Shown one piece after another: positions 1-8,614 of a DNA stretch of 64,000 nt (position 1 is the first letter of the stretch; each line of letters begins with the position of its first letter). The position numbers were made by a program, and so were the translations under genes. The stretch spans positions 243,501 through 307,500 of the forward strand of contig NC_012781.1 in the NCBI RefSeq assembly GCF_000020605.1, written 5' to 3'. The notes below the pieces were generated by a model. The model was given only the letters and a program-made list of their open reading frames with translations. It had not been told where the DNA came from and did not search any database. The DNA is from Agathobacter rectalis ATCC 33656. Its GTDB lineage: Bacteria > Bacillota > Clostridia > Lachnospirales > Lachnospiraceae.

Positions 1-1
1 T

Positions 2-778
2 GCGTTCGGAAGGCTGCTTGTTGATGCCGTAAAGGAGCAGGGCATCGACACAACAGGCGTGCGCTATGATGATAATGTCCATACCACTCTTGCATTTGTC
101 CAGACCGCAGCAGACGGAGACAGAGATTTCTCATTTTACAGAAATCCGGGAGCAGATATGATGCTGACAGCGGATGAGGTGGATTTATCCCTTGTGAGAA
201 ACGCAAAAATTTTCCACTTCGGAAGTCTTTCAATGACAGATAAGATCTGTGAGAATGCGACAAAGCATGCAATAGCTGCCGCAAAAGAGGCAGGCGTACT
301 GATTTCCTTTGACCCTAATCTGCGCAAACCGCTCTGGAAGAGCATGGACGATGCAAAAGAGAAGATAAGCTGGGGCCTGAGTCAGTGTGACATCTTAAAA
401 ATATCTGATGATGAGATTGAATTCATGACAGGCGAAAAGGACATAAAGACAGGTGTGAAGAAGCTCATAGATGAGTATCACATTCCGTTTATCTGTGCCA
501 CCATGGGCAAAAACGGAAGTATGGCATTTTTTGACGGACATATCGTGGAGGCAGCTCCGTTCCTGCGAGATGACACTGTCGAGACTACAGGTGCAGGAGA
601 TACCTTCTGTGCGTGCCTGCTTCACGATGTGCTGGAGCATGGTATCAATGACCGGAAGGATGACGGTGTGAAAAAGATGCTCACATTCGCAAATGCGGCA
701 GCTTCTCTTATTACTACGAGAAAGGGCGCACTTCGCGTGATGCCTGAGAAGGGTGAGGTTGAGGCTGTGATTAAGTAG
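2..778 (+). CDS. PfkB-family sugar kinase (fructokinase-like), 5' truncated by the window
   Basis: ATP-dependent sugar kinase of the ribokinase/PfkB fold, probably phosphorylating fructose in the cytosol. The frame is open to the left edge, so the N-terminus lies outside the window; 258 residues are visible of the roughly 320 usual. Family marks seen: the FDPNLRKPLW segment of the nucleotide/sugar domain and, near the C-terminus, the anion-hole and catalytic-base motif GAGD (bases 590-601) preceded by DTVETT. A GTG at 59 is internal, because homologous sequence (AFGRLLVDAVKEQGIDTTG) continues upstream. Fructokinase is the commonest annotation for this subtype, but other 2-keto sugar substrates are possible. 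It could serve the fructan locus at 20.7-27.8 kb, though it is not linked to it. Confidence 0.85.
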   Translation, partial: AFGRLLVDAVKEQGIDTTGVRYDDNVHTTLAFVQTAADGDRDFSFYRNPGADMMLTADEVDLSLVRNAKIFHFGSLSMTDKICENATKHAIAAAKEAGVLISFDPNLRKPLWKSMDDAKEKISWGLSQCDILKISDDEIEFMTGEKDIKTGVKKLIDEYHIPFICATMGKNGSMAFFDGHIVEAAPFLRDDTVETTGAGDTFCACLLHDVLEHGINDRKDDGVKKMLTFANAAASLITTRKGALRVMPEKGEVEAVIK

Positions 779-804
779 TTATAATTTAATACGATAAAAG
801 AGAT

Positions 805-851
805 TATACTCTTCTTAATCTATGTTTAAAAACGTGATTAAGAAGAGTATA
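805..851. repeat. Perfect 16-bp inverted repeat, copy 1 (shared with 46185-46231)
   Basis: Arms TATACTCTTCTTAATC (805-820) and GATTAAGAAGAGTATA (836-851) are perfectly complementary around a 15-base spacer that can pair further (GTTT/AAAC). The same arms, with the same spacer length but a different spacer sequence, recur at 46185-46231. Both copies lie upstream of an AAA-type ATPase fused to a PD-(D/E)XK nuclease-like domain. It may act as terminator for the sugar kinase gene, but there is no clear U-tract, and conservation of the arms favours a protein-binding or mobile palindrome. Confidence 0.8.
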
Positions 852-932
852 TTTGTTTCTTGCAGTGCATAATTGTATTGGCTATAATATCATATATAAA
901 ACAATGATTTGAGACTATACAGGGAGTCAGAT

Positions 933-2630
933 ATGGTAAAAACGATTGGTATTGGGAAACAGGATTTTGCTTCTGTTATAGAAGATAATTGCTTTTTTGT
1001 GGACAAAACGAGCTTTATAAAGGAATGGTGGGATTCAAAGGATGATGTGACTCTCATCACGCGTCCGAGGCGTTTTGGAAAAACACTTAATATGAGCATG
1101 CTTAACTGCTTTTTTTCAAATCAGTATAAGGACAGGAGCGATTTGTTTGATTCATTGTCTATATGGGAGGATGAGGACTATCGAAAAATTCAGGGTACTT
1201 ATCCTGTGATTTTTATGAGCTTTGCTTCGGTTAAGGCCGACAATCTGGGAGATGCAAAAATCCAGATAAAAGCACAGATAGAGGCTGTTTACAAAAGGCA
1301 CAGATATCTGCTTGAGGGGGATACTCTGACAGCAGACGAAATAGCTGATTTTGAAGGAACAAATACCAGGATGGGTGATGCTGAGAGTGGATTAAAATTA
1401 AATATTTTGTGTGAGTATTTTCATCGTTACTGGGGAAAGAAGACGATAATTATCCTTGATGAGTATGATACTCCTATACAGGAGGCATATCTTCATGGAT
1501 ATTGGAATGAGTTTACTGCATATATAAGAAGCCTGTTTAATGCAACGTTCAAGACAAATCCGTATATGGAGCGTGCTATTATGACAGGAATCACGCGTGT
1601 ATCAAAGGAATCAATTTTTTCAGACCTCAATAATCTGAATGTAATAACCACGACCTCAAGCAGTTATGCAACGAGCTTTGGATTTACAGAGAATGAAGTT
1701 TTTGATGCAATGGAAGAGTATGGTCTGTCCGGTGAAAAAGATACTGTAAAAAAATGGTATGACGGTTTTAAATTTGGAAATCACAGTGATATTTATAATC
1801 CATGGTCTATAACGAATTTTCTAAAGGAAAAACAGATAAGTCCATACTGGGCATCTACCAGCTCAAACGGTCTGGTAAATCGTTTGATCAGAACAGCATC
1901 TGCAGAAATAAAATCTATGATGGAAACACTTCTGGAAGGCGATTCTGTGGAGGTTAGCATTGACGAACAACTGGTGTTTGAACAGCTCGATAACGATGAA
2001 AATGCCATTTGGAGTCTTTTGCTTGCCAGCGGTTATTTAAAGGTTGATTCCTTAGAAAAAAGAGGTCTTACGCTTGAACCGTGGTATCATCTGAGCATTA
2101 CAAATCTTGAAACCGTAAGTATGTTTTCAAATATGTTCAGAGGATGGTTTAATGCCTCTGTTTCGAATTATAATGGATTCATAAGGGCATTGCTTAGAGG
2201 CAATGTAAAGGAAATGAACATATACATGAATGAGGTCGCTTTATCTACCTTCAGCAGCTTTGACAGCGGAAAGCATCCTTCGGGAAAATCTGAACCGGAG
2301 AGATTTTATCATGGTTTTGTCTTAGGCCTGCTGGTCGAGCTTAGAGATAAATATGAAGTGCAGTCAAACCGTGAAAGTGGCTATGGCAGATATGATGTGA
2401 TGATCATTCCACGTGATAAAAATTCGCAGGCTGTAATAATAGAATTTAAGGTTATTGATTCGCAAGAGGAGACATCACTGGATATGACTGCGGATAGTGC
2501 TTTGAAGCAGATTGAAGAGAAAAATTATGATGCAAAGCTTTTGGAACGAGGATATAAAAGAGAAGCAATTCAACATTATGGTTTCGCATTTGAAGGAAAG
2601 AAAGTATTGATAAAGAAGGCACAAATCTAA
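933..2630 (+). CDS. AAA-ATPase-like protein with C-terminal PD-(D/E)XK nuclease domain (DUF1703 type)
   Basis: 565 residues. The N-terminal half is the AAA-ATPase-like domain: Walker A variant RRFGKT at about residues 46-51, Walker B IIILDEYD near residue 170. The C-terminal part ends in a PD-(D/E)XK-like core, with GRYDVMIIP followed by VIIEFKV (D...ExK). This architecture is widespread and highly duplicated in gut Firmicutes and Bacteroidetes; its function is not established, and defence or mobile-element roles have been suggested. ATG at 933 is chosen over an in-frame TTG at 909 because AGGGAG (921-926) is well spaced from it. Its stop codon directly abuts the SulP start, so the two are probably co-transcribed. 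An inverted repeat shared with another ATPase gene lies just upstream. Confidence 0.85.
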   Translation: MVKTIGIGKQDFASVIEDNCFFVDKTSFIKEWWDSKDDVTLITRPRRFGKTLNMSMLNCFFSNQYKDRSDLFDSLSIWEDEDYRKIQGTYPVIFMSFASVKADNLGDAKIQIKAQIEAVYKRHRYLLEGDTLTADEIADFEGTNTRMGDAESGLKLNILCEYFHRYWGKKTIIILDEYDTPIQEAYLHGYWNEFTAYIRSLFNATFKTNPYMERAIMTGITRVSKESIFSDLNNLNVITTTSSSYATSFGFTENEVFDAMEEYGLSGEKDTVKKWYDGFKFGNHSDIYNPWSITNFLKEKQISPYWASTSSNGLVNRLIRTASAEIKSMMETLLEGDSVEVSIDEQLVFEQLDNDENAIWSLLLASGYLKVDSLEKRGLTLEPWYHLSITNLETVSMFSNMFRGWFNASVSNYNGFIRALLRGNVKEMNIYMNEVALSTFSSFDSGKHPSGKSEPERFYHGFVLGLLVELRDKYEVQSNRESGYGRYDVMIIPRDKNSQAVIIEFKVIDSQEETSLDMTADSALKQIEEKNYDAKLLERGYKREAIQHYGFAFEGKKVLIKKAQI

Positions 2631-4769
2631 ATGAAACAAAAATTATCAGTTGCACCAACACTCAAAAACTACGACAAGAAAAATCTCCCAAAGGACATTC
2701 TTGCGGGAATCATCATCATGGCGGTTTCGATTCCTATATCGATGGGCTATGCGCAGATATCCGGGCTACCGGCGGTATATGGCTTGTATGGCTCGGTATT
2801 CCCAATCATATTGTTTGCTCTGTTTTCCACATCACCGCAGTTTATATTCGGTGTGGATGCTGCTCCGGCGGCGCTTGTCGGAGCAGCAGTGCTTGGCATG
2901 GGAATAGAGGCAGGAAGCAAAGAGGCCATGACGGTTGTACCGGTGTTTACATTTTTTGTGGCACTGTGGCTTTTGGCATTTTACTTCATGAATGCCGGAA
3001 AGCTGGTGAACTACATATCTGCGCCGGTTATGGGCGGATTTATCACAGGCATATGTACTACAATCATACTGATGCAGGCACCAAAGCTCATGGGCTCTGC
3101 GGCAGGAACCGGAGAGCTTTTTGAACTGTCTGAGCATATATGGGAGGCCTTACACCACATAAATGCAGCCGCACTTGTCATGGGGATTGTAGCGCTTGCC
3201 ATTTTGGTTGTGAGTAAGAGGCTTGTTCCAAAGTTTCCTATGGCGGTTGTGCTCATGGTAACAGGCGCGCTTTTTACATATTTTGGACCGGTAAAGGAGT
3301 GGGGAGTGCCGACTCTTTCAGCAGTTGAGCCCGGCATGCCGCGGTGGTATATACCGGATTTCGAGGCAGTTTTTTCAGTTCAAAAGGCCTCAGAGGTAAT
3401 AGTTTTAAGTCTTTCGGTTGCTGTTGTCATCATGGCAGAGACACTTCTGGCAGAAAACAATTTCGCACAGAAAAACGGATACAGAATAGATGATAACACG
3501 GAGCTTTTGGCATTTTCCATAGGAAATATGGCTGCGGCTTTTACGGGCTGCTGTCCGATAAACGGTTCAGTGTCACGAACTGCGATGAGCGAGCAGTACG
3601 AGGGTAAGACACAGCTCACAGGGCTTGTTGCAGGCGTTTCCATGATAGCAGTGCTTCTTTTTTGCACAGGCTTTATAGGATATCTGCCGGTTCCGGTGCT
3701 CACGGCGATTGTCATATCAGCGCTCATGGGTGCCACGGAGTTTCATCTGGCAAAGAGACTGTGGAAGGTCAGCAGGACAGAATTTTTCATATTTGTTGGT
3801 GCTTTTTTCGGAGTACTTATTCTGGGTACGATAAACGGAGTTTTGATAGGAATCATTTTGTCTTTTGCCGAGATGATAATCAGAAGCGCAAAGCCGGCCA
3901 CCTGCTTTCTCGGTGTGCAGCCGGGACACAGTCATTTCCGCGATATCAGGGAGAGCACAAACATCCACGAGATTGACGGTGTGATTATTTACAGATTTTC
4001 GAGCGGCCTGTTTTTTGCAAATGCAAAGGTACTTGTGCGTGATATTGAGGACCACCTAAAGCATGATACAAAAGCTGTCATAATCGATGCCGGAGCTATC
4101 GGAAGTATTGATATCACAGGAGCTGACAGCATAGAGTCACTTTACCGCTCACTGAAACAAAAAGGTGTAAAGCTATACATAACAGAGCACATTGCAGAGC
4201 TCAACGAGCAACTCAGGAAGCTGGGCTTAGGTTATTTAATTGAGCAGGGCTGTGTCAGAAGGACAATACATATTGCGCTAAAGGATATGGGAATAAACAG
4301 ACCTTATCCGCTTGAGGGTGGCGTAGATAACGAGGAGCGCAGTGCCTCAAGAAAGCGTGCTGACAACAGAGTGCAGGAGTTTGTCTGGGCGTTTGGCGCC
4401 GAGAGTGAGGAGCAGATTGAAAAGCAGATAAAGCTTCAGATAGAACAGCTCAAAAAGACAAAGGATATAGAGGAAATCATGCATGGCCGCTGGGCGCATA
4501 TGGATGAGTTTGACCAGGATGAGTGGCTGGAGCATCTGGAGGAGCATCTGAAAGAAATCGTCAACATATCAGGAAAGGATGTGCACACGCTTGCGGCAGA
4601 TATCGAGATGCACCGTCGCGAGGTGCATGAGCGTATAGCAAGAGAGCATCCGGAGCTTGCAGAGCGGTTTGCACAGAGGAGACACCTGCTTGATAAGCAT
4701 CTGAAGGAGAGAAGGCCTGAGGTCTACAGGATTATCGTGCAGCTAAGGGAGGACAACAAGCATAAATGA
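2631..4769 (+). CDS. SulP-family anion transporter with STAS domain and long charged C-terminal tail
   Basis: Inner-membrane SulP transporter (SLC26 relatives), moving sulfate, bicarbonate or another anion. About residues 20-420 are hydrophobic helices including the conserved N-terminal stretch DILAGIIIMAVSIP and ISGLPAVYGLYGS. Residues about 440-550 form the STAS domain (IIYRFSSGLFFANAK, then VIIDAGAIGSIDITG). Unusually, roughly 150 more residues follow, very rich in E, K, R and H and probably helical/coiled coil; ordinary bacterial SulP proteins stop near the STAS domain. ATG directly follows the upstream stop, with AGAAGG at 2614-2619 inside the upstream gene. The last four bases overlap recQ (ATGA), so all three genes form one operon. 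Substrate cannot be told from sequence. Confidence 0.9.
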   Translation: MKQKLSVAPTLKNYDKKNLPKDILAGIIIMAVSIPISMGYAQISGLPAVYGLYGSVFPIILFALFSTSPQFIFGVDAAPAALVGAAVLGMGIEAGSKEAMTVVPVFTFFVALWLLAFYFMNAGKLVNYISAPVMGGFITGICTTIILMQAPKLMGSAAGTGELFELSEHIWEALHHINAAALVMGIVALAILVVSKRLVPKFPMAVVLMVTGALFTYFGPVKEWGVPTLSAVEPGMPRWYIPDFEAVFSVQKASEVIVLSLSVAVVIMAETLLAENNFAQKNGYRIDDNTELLAFSIGNMAAAFTGCCPINGSVSRTAMSEQYEGKTQLTGLVAGVSMIAVLLFCTGFIGYLPVPVLTAIVISALMGATEFHLAKRLWKVSRTEFFIFVGAFFGVLILGTINGVLIGIILSFAEMIIRSAKPATCFLGVQPGHSHFRDIRESTNIHEIDGVIIYRFSSGLFFANAKVLVRDIEDHLKHDTKAVIIDAGAIGSIDITGADSIESLYRSLKQKGVKLYITEHIAELNEQLRKLGLGYLIEQGCVRRTIHIALKDMGINRPYPLEGGVDNEERSASRKRADNRVQEFVWAFGAESEEQIEKQIKLQIEQLKKTKDIEEIMHGRWAHMDEFDQDEWLEHLEEHLKEIVNISGKDVHTLAADIEMHRREVHERIAREHPELAERFAQRRHLLDKHLKERRPEVYRIIVQLREDNKHK

Positions 4770-6745
4770 ACATAAACCAGACACTCAAACAATACTTTGG
4801 CTACGACAGTCTTAGAACAGGGCAGGAGGAGCTCATAAACGGCATACTTGCAGGGCACGATGTGCTCGGTATCATGCCGACAGGCGCAGGAAAATCGCTG
4901 TGCTACCAGCTTCCGGCGCTTATGCTTAAAGGAATTACGCTTGTCATTTCGCCACTTATCTCGCTTATGTCAGATCAGGTCAAGGCTTTAAACCAGGCAG
5001 GAGTGCATGCCGCCTATATCAACAGCTCACTGACCGAAAACCAGATAAGGATGGCACTTTCGTATGCCTCACAGGGGCGATACAAGATAATCTATGTCGC
5101 TCCGGAGCGCCTCAACACGCCGCGTTTTCTGGATTTTGCCTGCAACGCGGACATATCGATGCTGACAGTTGATGAGGCACACTGTATATCGCAGTGGGGA
5201 CAGGATTTCAGACCGAGCTATCTGGAAATTGCCGGATTTTTAACGAGACTTCCAAGACGACCGATAGTCAGTGCGTTTACAGCGACCGCCACGGAGCGCG
5301 TGAAAAATGATATAGTGGCTTCGCTTGGACTTAACAATCCGGTTACTATGGTGACTGGGTTTGACAGACCTAACCTGTTTTTCAGGGTTGTTACAAGAAA
5401 GGGAGGCAGCCAGAAGGACAACAGTATAATCAATTATGTGAAAAAGCATGAGGACGAAAGTGGAATAATATACTGCGCAACGAAAAAGAATGTGGATAAG
5501 CTGTATACTCTTTTAAATGAGCAGGGTATTTCGGCGGGCCGTTACCACGCAGGGCTTTCAAATGATGAACGTAAGCAGAATCAGGAGGATTTTACATACG
5601 ACAGAATCCGTGTGATGGTTGCCACAAACGCATTTGGAATGGGAATCGACAAGTCAAATGTGAGATATGTGCTGCATTACAACATGCCACAGAGCCTCGA
5701 GTATTACTATCAGGAGGCCGGAAGGGCGGGGCGAGACGGTGAGGAAGCGGAATGTGTGCTGTTTTTCTCAAAGCAGGATATCATGATAAACAAGTTCCTT
5801 CTGCAAAATAAGGCTTCAGCAGGCGATGTGGCATCCGACATGCAAAAGACAGCCAATGACAGGAGGAAGCTGCAGCAGATGATAAATTACTGTGAAACGG
5901 ACAAATGCCTGAGAGAGTTTATACTTTCATATTTCGGAGATACAACGCCATGCATCTGCAACAAATGCAGCAACTGTGTGGTTGTGGAGGATGAAGAGGA
6001 GGAGACATACGTTGAAACCGGCAAAAAGCGCAAAAAGGCAGCACAGCTTGCAGGGCTTAACGAGCTTGGTGCTGCGCTGTTTGAAAAGCTGCGCAGCGTG
6101 CGTACAGAGCTTGCTGCAGAAAAGTCGGTGCCTCCGTATATCATCTGCTCCGACAAGACCTTAAAGGATATGTGCGCGAAGCTGCCGCGGGATAAGGAAC
6201 AGCTTGCCGATGTGTACGGAATGGGTGAGCAGAAGATACAAAATTATGGTGAAGCGTTTGTGACGGCGGTAAATTCATTTGTTGCAGATAACCCAAATCC
6301 ATCAGGCAGTACGACCGGTGAAAGACCACAGACTGTTTTAAGTGATGAGGAGGCTGTTGAAATCGGCAGCACGAGAAAAAAGAAGCTTCCGTTTTACATC
6401 GAGCCACAGAGGCTTGATGAGGTAGAGCTCACCGACAAATGCAGGCTTACAGAGCTTACGAACAAAATAAATGAGCTGTGTCCTGCGGATAAGGAGCACA
6501 AAAAGCTTGCAGCCTCGTTTATAAACGAGCTTCTTATTGCAGAGGGATATCTGGAGGAAGTTACAGAAGACGGGAACAAGATAAAGCGTGTCACCGAAAA
6601 GGGACGAAGCGTAGGAATAGATGAGGAAGAGCGCAAGGCAAAATTTGGTGGAAGCTATTACGCTATCACCCACTCGAAGCAGAGCCAGCAGGTGATAATA
6701 GAAATGCTGAAAAAACACTATGGCAGCATTAAACCACAGGAGTAA
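4766..6745 (+). CDS. recQ: ATP-dependent DNA helicase RecQ
   Basis: 3'-5' superfamily 2 DNA helicase acting in recombination and replication-fork repair. Motifs seen: Walker A PTGAGKS at residues 38-44, DEAH box at 136-139 followed by the RecQ signature CISQWGQDFRPSY, SAFTATAT (motif III), and YYQEAGRAGRDG (motif VI). A zinc-binding cluster follows (CETDKC ... CICNKCSNC), then an HRDC-like helical domain around residues 445-520 (LPRDKEQLADVYGMGEQKIQNYG). A further C-terminal segment of about 130 residues looks like a winged-helix extension as in minor RQC-type RecQ proteins, which is inference. 659 residues is within the family range. It starts inside the SulP stop (ATGA overlap), implying translational coupling. 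Confidence 0.95.
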   Translation: MNINQTLKQYFGYDSLRTGQEELINGILAGHDVLGIMPTGAGKSLCYQLPALMLKGITLVISPLISLMSDQVKALNQAGVHAAYINSSLTENQIRMALSYASQGRYKIIYVAPERLNTPRFLDFACNADISMLTVDEAHCISQWGQDFRPSYLEIAGFLTRLPRRPIVSAFTATATERVKNDIVASLGLNNPVTMVTGFDRPNLFFRVVTRKGGSQKDNSIINYVKKHEDESGIIYCATKKNVDKLYTLLNEQGISAGRYHAGLSNDERKQNQEDFTYDRIRVMVATNAFGMGIDKSNVRYVLHYNMPQSLEYYYQEAGRAGRDGEEAECVLFFSKQDIMINKFLLQNKASAGDVASDMQKTANDRRKLQQMINYCETDKCLREFILSYFGDTTPCICNKCSNCVVVEDEEEETYVETGKKRKKAAQLAGLNELGAALFEKLRSVRTELAAEKSVPPYIICSDKTLKDMCAKLPRDKEQLADVYGMGEQKIQNYGEAFVTAVNSFVADNPNPSGSTTGERPQTVLSDEEAVEIGSTRKKKLPFYIEPQRLDEVELTDKCRLTELTNKINELCPADKEHKKLAASFINELLIAEGYLEEVTEDGNKIKRVTEKGRSVGIDEEERKAKFGGSYYAITHSKQSQQVIIEMLKKHYGSIKPQE

Positions 6746-6929
6746 ATGGACTTTAGATAAACTGGATATATAAATTTATATAAAATTGGATATATACTTG
6801 ATGCCACATAAGAGTATTATATACTTTAATTATAACTATTAAGAACTATTGAGAAAAAAACTGATGCATCATGCTTGGATGTAAGCAGCAGATTTTGAAT
6901 AGTTACATATAATCAAATGGAGGCATTTT
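6746..6929 (+). promoter_or_regulatory. AT-rich leader with nested stems before the ECF S-component gene
   Basis: This untranslated stretch has a 7-bp outer stem AACTATT (6844-6850) with AATAGTT (6898-6904), enclosing a smaller hairpin TGCTT (6872-6876)/AAGCA (6883-6887) and the palindrome GATGCATC. Vitamin ECF S components are often riboswitch-controlled, but I do not recognise the conserved core of TPP, FMN, cobalamin, THF or preQ1 switches here. It may simply be a leader hairpin. The ribosome binding site TGGAGG (6918-6923) lies just after the outer stem. Confidence 0.35.
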
Positions 6930-7520
6930 ATGAGAAACGAAAAAGTTCAAAAACTCACACTTACAGCACTTATGGCAGCTTTATCATATGTCATATTCAC
7001 ATTTTTACAGATTAAGGTCACATTACCGGGTGGCAGCGCCACATCCTTTCACCTTGGCAACGCAGTCGTAGTACTTGCAGCTTTGCTCTTAGGCGGAGTA
7101 TACGGAGGAATCGGTGGAGCAATCGGAATGACAATCGGTGATTTACTTGACCCGATATATATCACCGGAGCACCAAAGACATTTTTCCTCAAGCTTATGA
7201 TTGGTGTTATCACCGGTCTTGTAGCACACAAGCTTGGAAAGATTACATATTCAACAGACAAGAAGCATGTATTTAAATGGACAGTCCTTGCAGCATGTGC
7301 AGGAATGCTCTTCAACTTTATTTTTGACCCGATAATAAGCTATTTTTACGATATGCTTATCCTCGGAAAGCCGATGGCACAGCTCAAAATCGCATGGAGC
7401 GTGACCACAACAGGAGTCAATGCAGTGATATCGGTGATTGCTGCAACAATCGTGTATGTGGCACTGAGACCGGTGCTCATCAAGGCAAATCTGTTTTTCA
7501 AGATTGGCAAAGAAAAATAA
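6930..7520 (+). CDS. ECF transporter S component (substrate-binding membrane protein)
   Basis: 196 residues with about six hydrophobic segments, the N-terminal pattern KVQKLTLTALMAALSYVIF typical of energy-coupling-factor S components, and a glycine-rich second half-helix (LLLGGVYGGIGGAIGMTIGD). These proteins bind a vitamin or precursor and work with a shared EcfA/EcfA'/EcfT module encoded elsewhere. The substrate is not evident: no biosynthetic gene is linked and the leader gives no recognised riboswitch. Start ATG has TGGAGG seven bases upstream. A second, only distantly similar S component lies at 51309-51854. It is followed by a strong bidirectional terminator shared with trpF. Confidence 0.85.
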   Translation: MRNEKVQKLTLTALMAALSYVIFTFLQIKVTLPGGSATSFHLGNAVVVLAALLLGGVYGGIGGAIGMTIGDLLDPIYITGAPKTFFLKLMIGVITGLVAHKLGKITYSTDKKHVFKWTVLAACAGMLFNFIFDPIISYFYDMLILGKPMAQLKIAWSVTTTGVNAVISVIAATIVYVALRPVLIKANLFFKIGKEK

Positions 7521-7537
7521 TAGTTACATAATTTCAT

Positions 7538-7586
7538 AAAAAAATCCACATACATCATGTTGAAAGAGATGTATGTGGATTTTTTT
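7538..7586. terminator. Bidirectional rho-independent terminator between ECF S gene and trpF
   Basis: A perfect 19-base inverted repeat, arms 7538-7556 and 7568-7586, containing ATCCACATACATC and its complement with an 11-base loop. A-run on the left and T-run on the right make it work in both directions. The right arm overlaps the trpF stop codon. Confidence 0.95.
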
Positions 7587-8250
7587 ATGATTTTATTGCC
7601 GCAACAAAATCATGTATCTTGTCCGGATTCTTACCCGCTTTGTCATCATTTTCCACACCTGATGATACATCGACTCCGTCAGGATGCACGGCTTCAATTG
7701 CCATGCGCACATTGTCTGGATTTAAGCCACCTGCGAGCAGCAGCAGCTTTTCATCGCGGGGGATATTGTCAACCAGCTTCCAGTCAAAGGTTTTTCCACT
7801 GCCGGGTTCGATGGCATCAAACACATAGCCTGCGATGCGTGAATCGTTGTGATACTTTTCATAGCTGTCCATATCAGAGACATTGAAGGCTTTAAGAATC
7901 GGGATAGCTATTGCTGCCTCCGCCTCTGTCTCCGGAATTTCCCCATGTATCTGGACATAGTCAAAGCCTGCAGCCTCAATCTGCCTTATCTGCTCTATGG
8001 ATGGCGAAACGACAACCGCAACCCTTTTGATGGAAGCATCAAGGGCTGCCATAATATCCTTTGCCTGTTCGATGGATATATTCCTCTTACTCTTTGGAAA
8101 AAATAACACCATACCCGCAAAATCAACGTGATTTTCGTTGAGATACCGTGCTTCAGCAGGTGAAGTCAGACCGCAGATTTTTATTTTTGTGTTGGAATTT
8201 GTATTTATATTATTATCACTAATTTCTTTAGCTGTATTCTGTGTATTCAT
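7585..8250 (-). CDS. trpF: Phosphoribosylanthranilate isomerase
   Basis: TIM-barrel isomerase converting phosphoribosyl-anthranilate to carboxyphenylamino-deoxyribulose phosphate in tryptophan synthesis. Seen: KICGLT (catalytic Cys), YVQIHGE, LLLAGGLNPDN and GVDVSSGVEN (phosphate-binding and catalytic Asp region). 221 residues, slightly longer than usual because about 22 Asn/Thr-rich residues precede KICGLT; no better in-frame ATG exists, though a shorter start cannot be excluded. It is unusual in standing alone on the minus strand with no trp neighbours in the window, so it is either a detached operon member or a second copy. Ends inside a strong bidirectional terminator. Confidence 0.92.
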   Translation of the reverse strand: MNTQNTAKEISDNNINTNSNTKIKICGLTSPAEARYLNENHVDFAGMVLFFPKSKRNISIEQAKDIMAALDASIKRVAVVVSPSIEQIRQIEAAGFDYVQIHGEIPETEAEAAIAIPILKAFNVSDMDSYEKYHNDSRIAGYVFDAIEPGSGKTFDWKLVDNIPRDEKLLLLAGGLNPDNVRMAIEAVHPDGVDVSSGVENDDKAGKNPDKIHDFVAAIKS

Positions 8251-8280
8251 ATCCTAAGAATAGCATTGTTGCAGGTTGAT

Positions 8281-8352
8281 CGCAAGTGGATATATTTTAA
8301 ATTATTGAGCATTAATTGCAAGTGGATTTACGTTAAATTATTGAGTATCGTT
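8281..8352. repeat. Two tandem 36-bp repeats abutting structured element copy 1
   Basis: Units 8281-8316 and 8317-8352 both read YGCAAGTGGAT, then (A/T)TTAAATTATTGAG and end in a pyrimidine-rich TT; they differ at several positions. A third unit seems to start (CGCAAG at 8353) inside the left arm of the palindromic element. This suggests duplication at the edge of the element. Confidence 0.7.
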
Positions 8353-8614
8353 CGCAAGCCGCGGGTACCCTGGAGCACACACTATCCCGCGAAAGCGAAT
8401 AGCGGAGCTGCTTAGAGACTGTAGAATTGTGCTATGTAAAGCAGAAATGCCGAGGCATGGACGCCGAGGCAAGGAGAAATCGAGCCATGGATGGCGAGTT
8501 TCGACGGTTTCGTCGAGTTAAGAAAACCTTGGGCACAATTCGTACAGCCTCTTAGCTGCGTAGCGTAGCGAACGTGGGATAGTGTGTGCACCATGGTACC
8601 CGCGGTTTGCGAAC
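8350..8614. ncRNA. Candidate structured RNA or palindromic repeat, copy 1 (unassigned family)
   Basis: Outer stem: 8350-8369 pairs with 8595-8614 (one mismatch), then a small internal loop, then GCACACACTATCCC with GGGATAGTGTGTGC. An asymmetric internal loop contains GCGTAGCGTAGCG on the 3' side. A second stem pairs 8410-8432 with 8533-8556. Inside sit hairpin A (8448-8456/8463-8471, loop ATGGAC), hairpin B (8481-8486/8493-8498, loop ATGGAT) and a small CGACG/CGTCG hairpin. Hairpins A and B each carry adjacent G.A and A.G mismatches, typical of sheared tandem GA pairs. The same layout recurs at 39870-40138 with compensatory changes. No coding frame is supported. Strand is uncertain because the element is nearly self-complementary. 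Confidence 0.7.
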
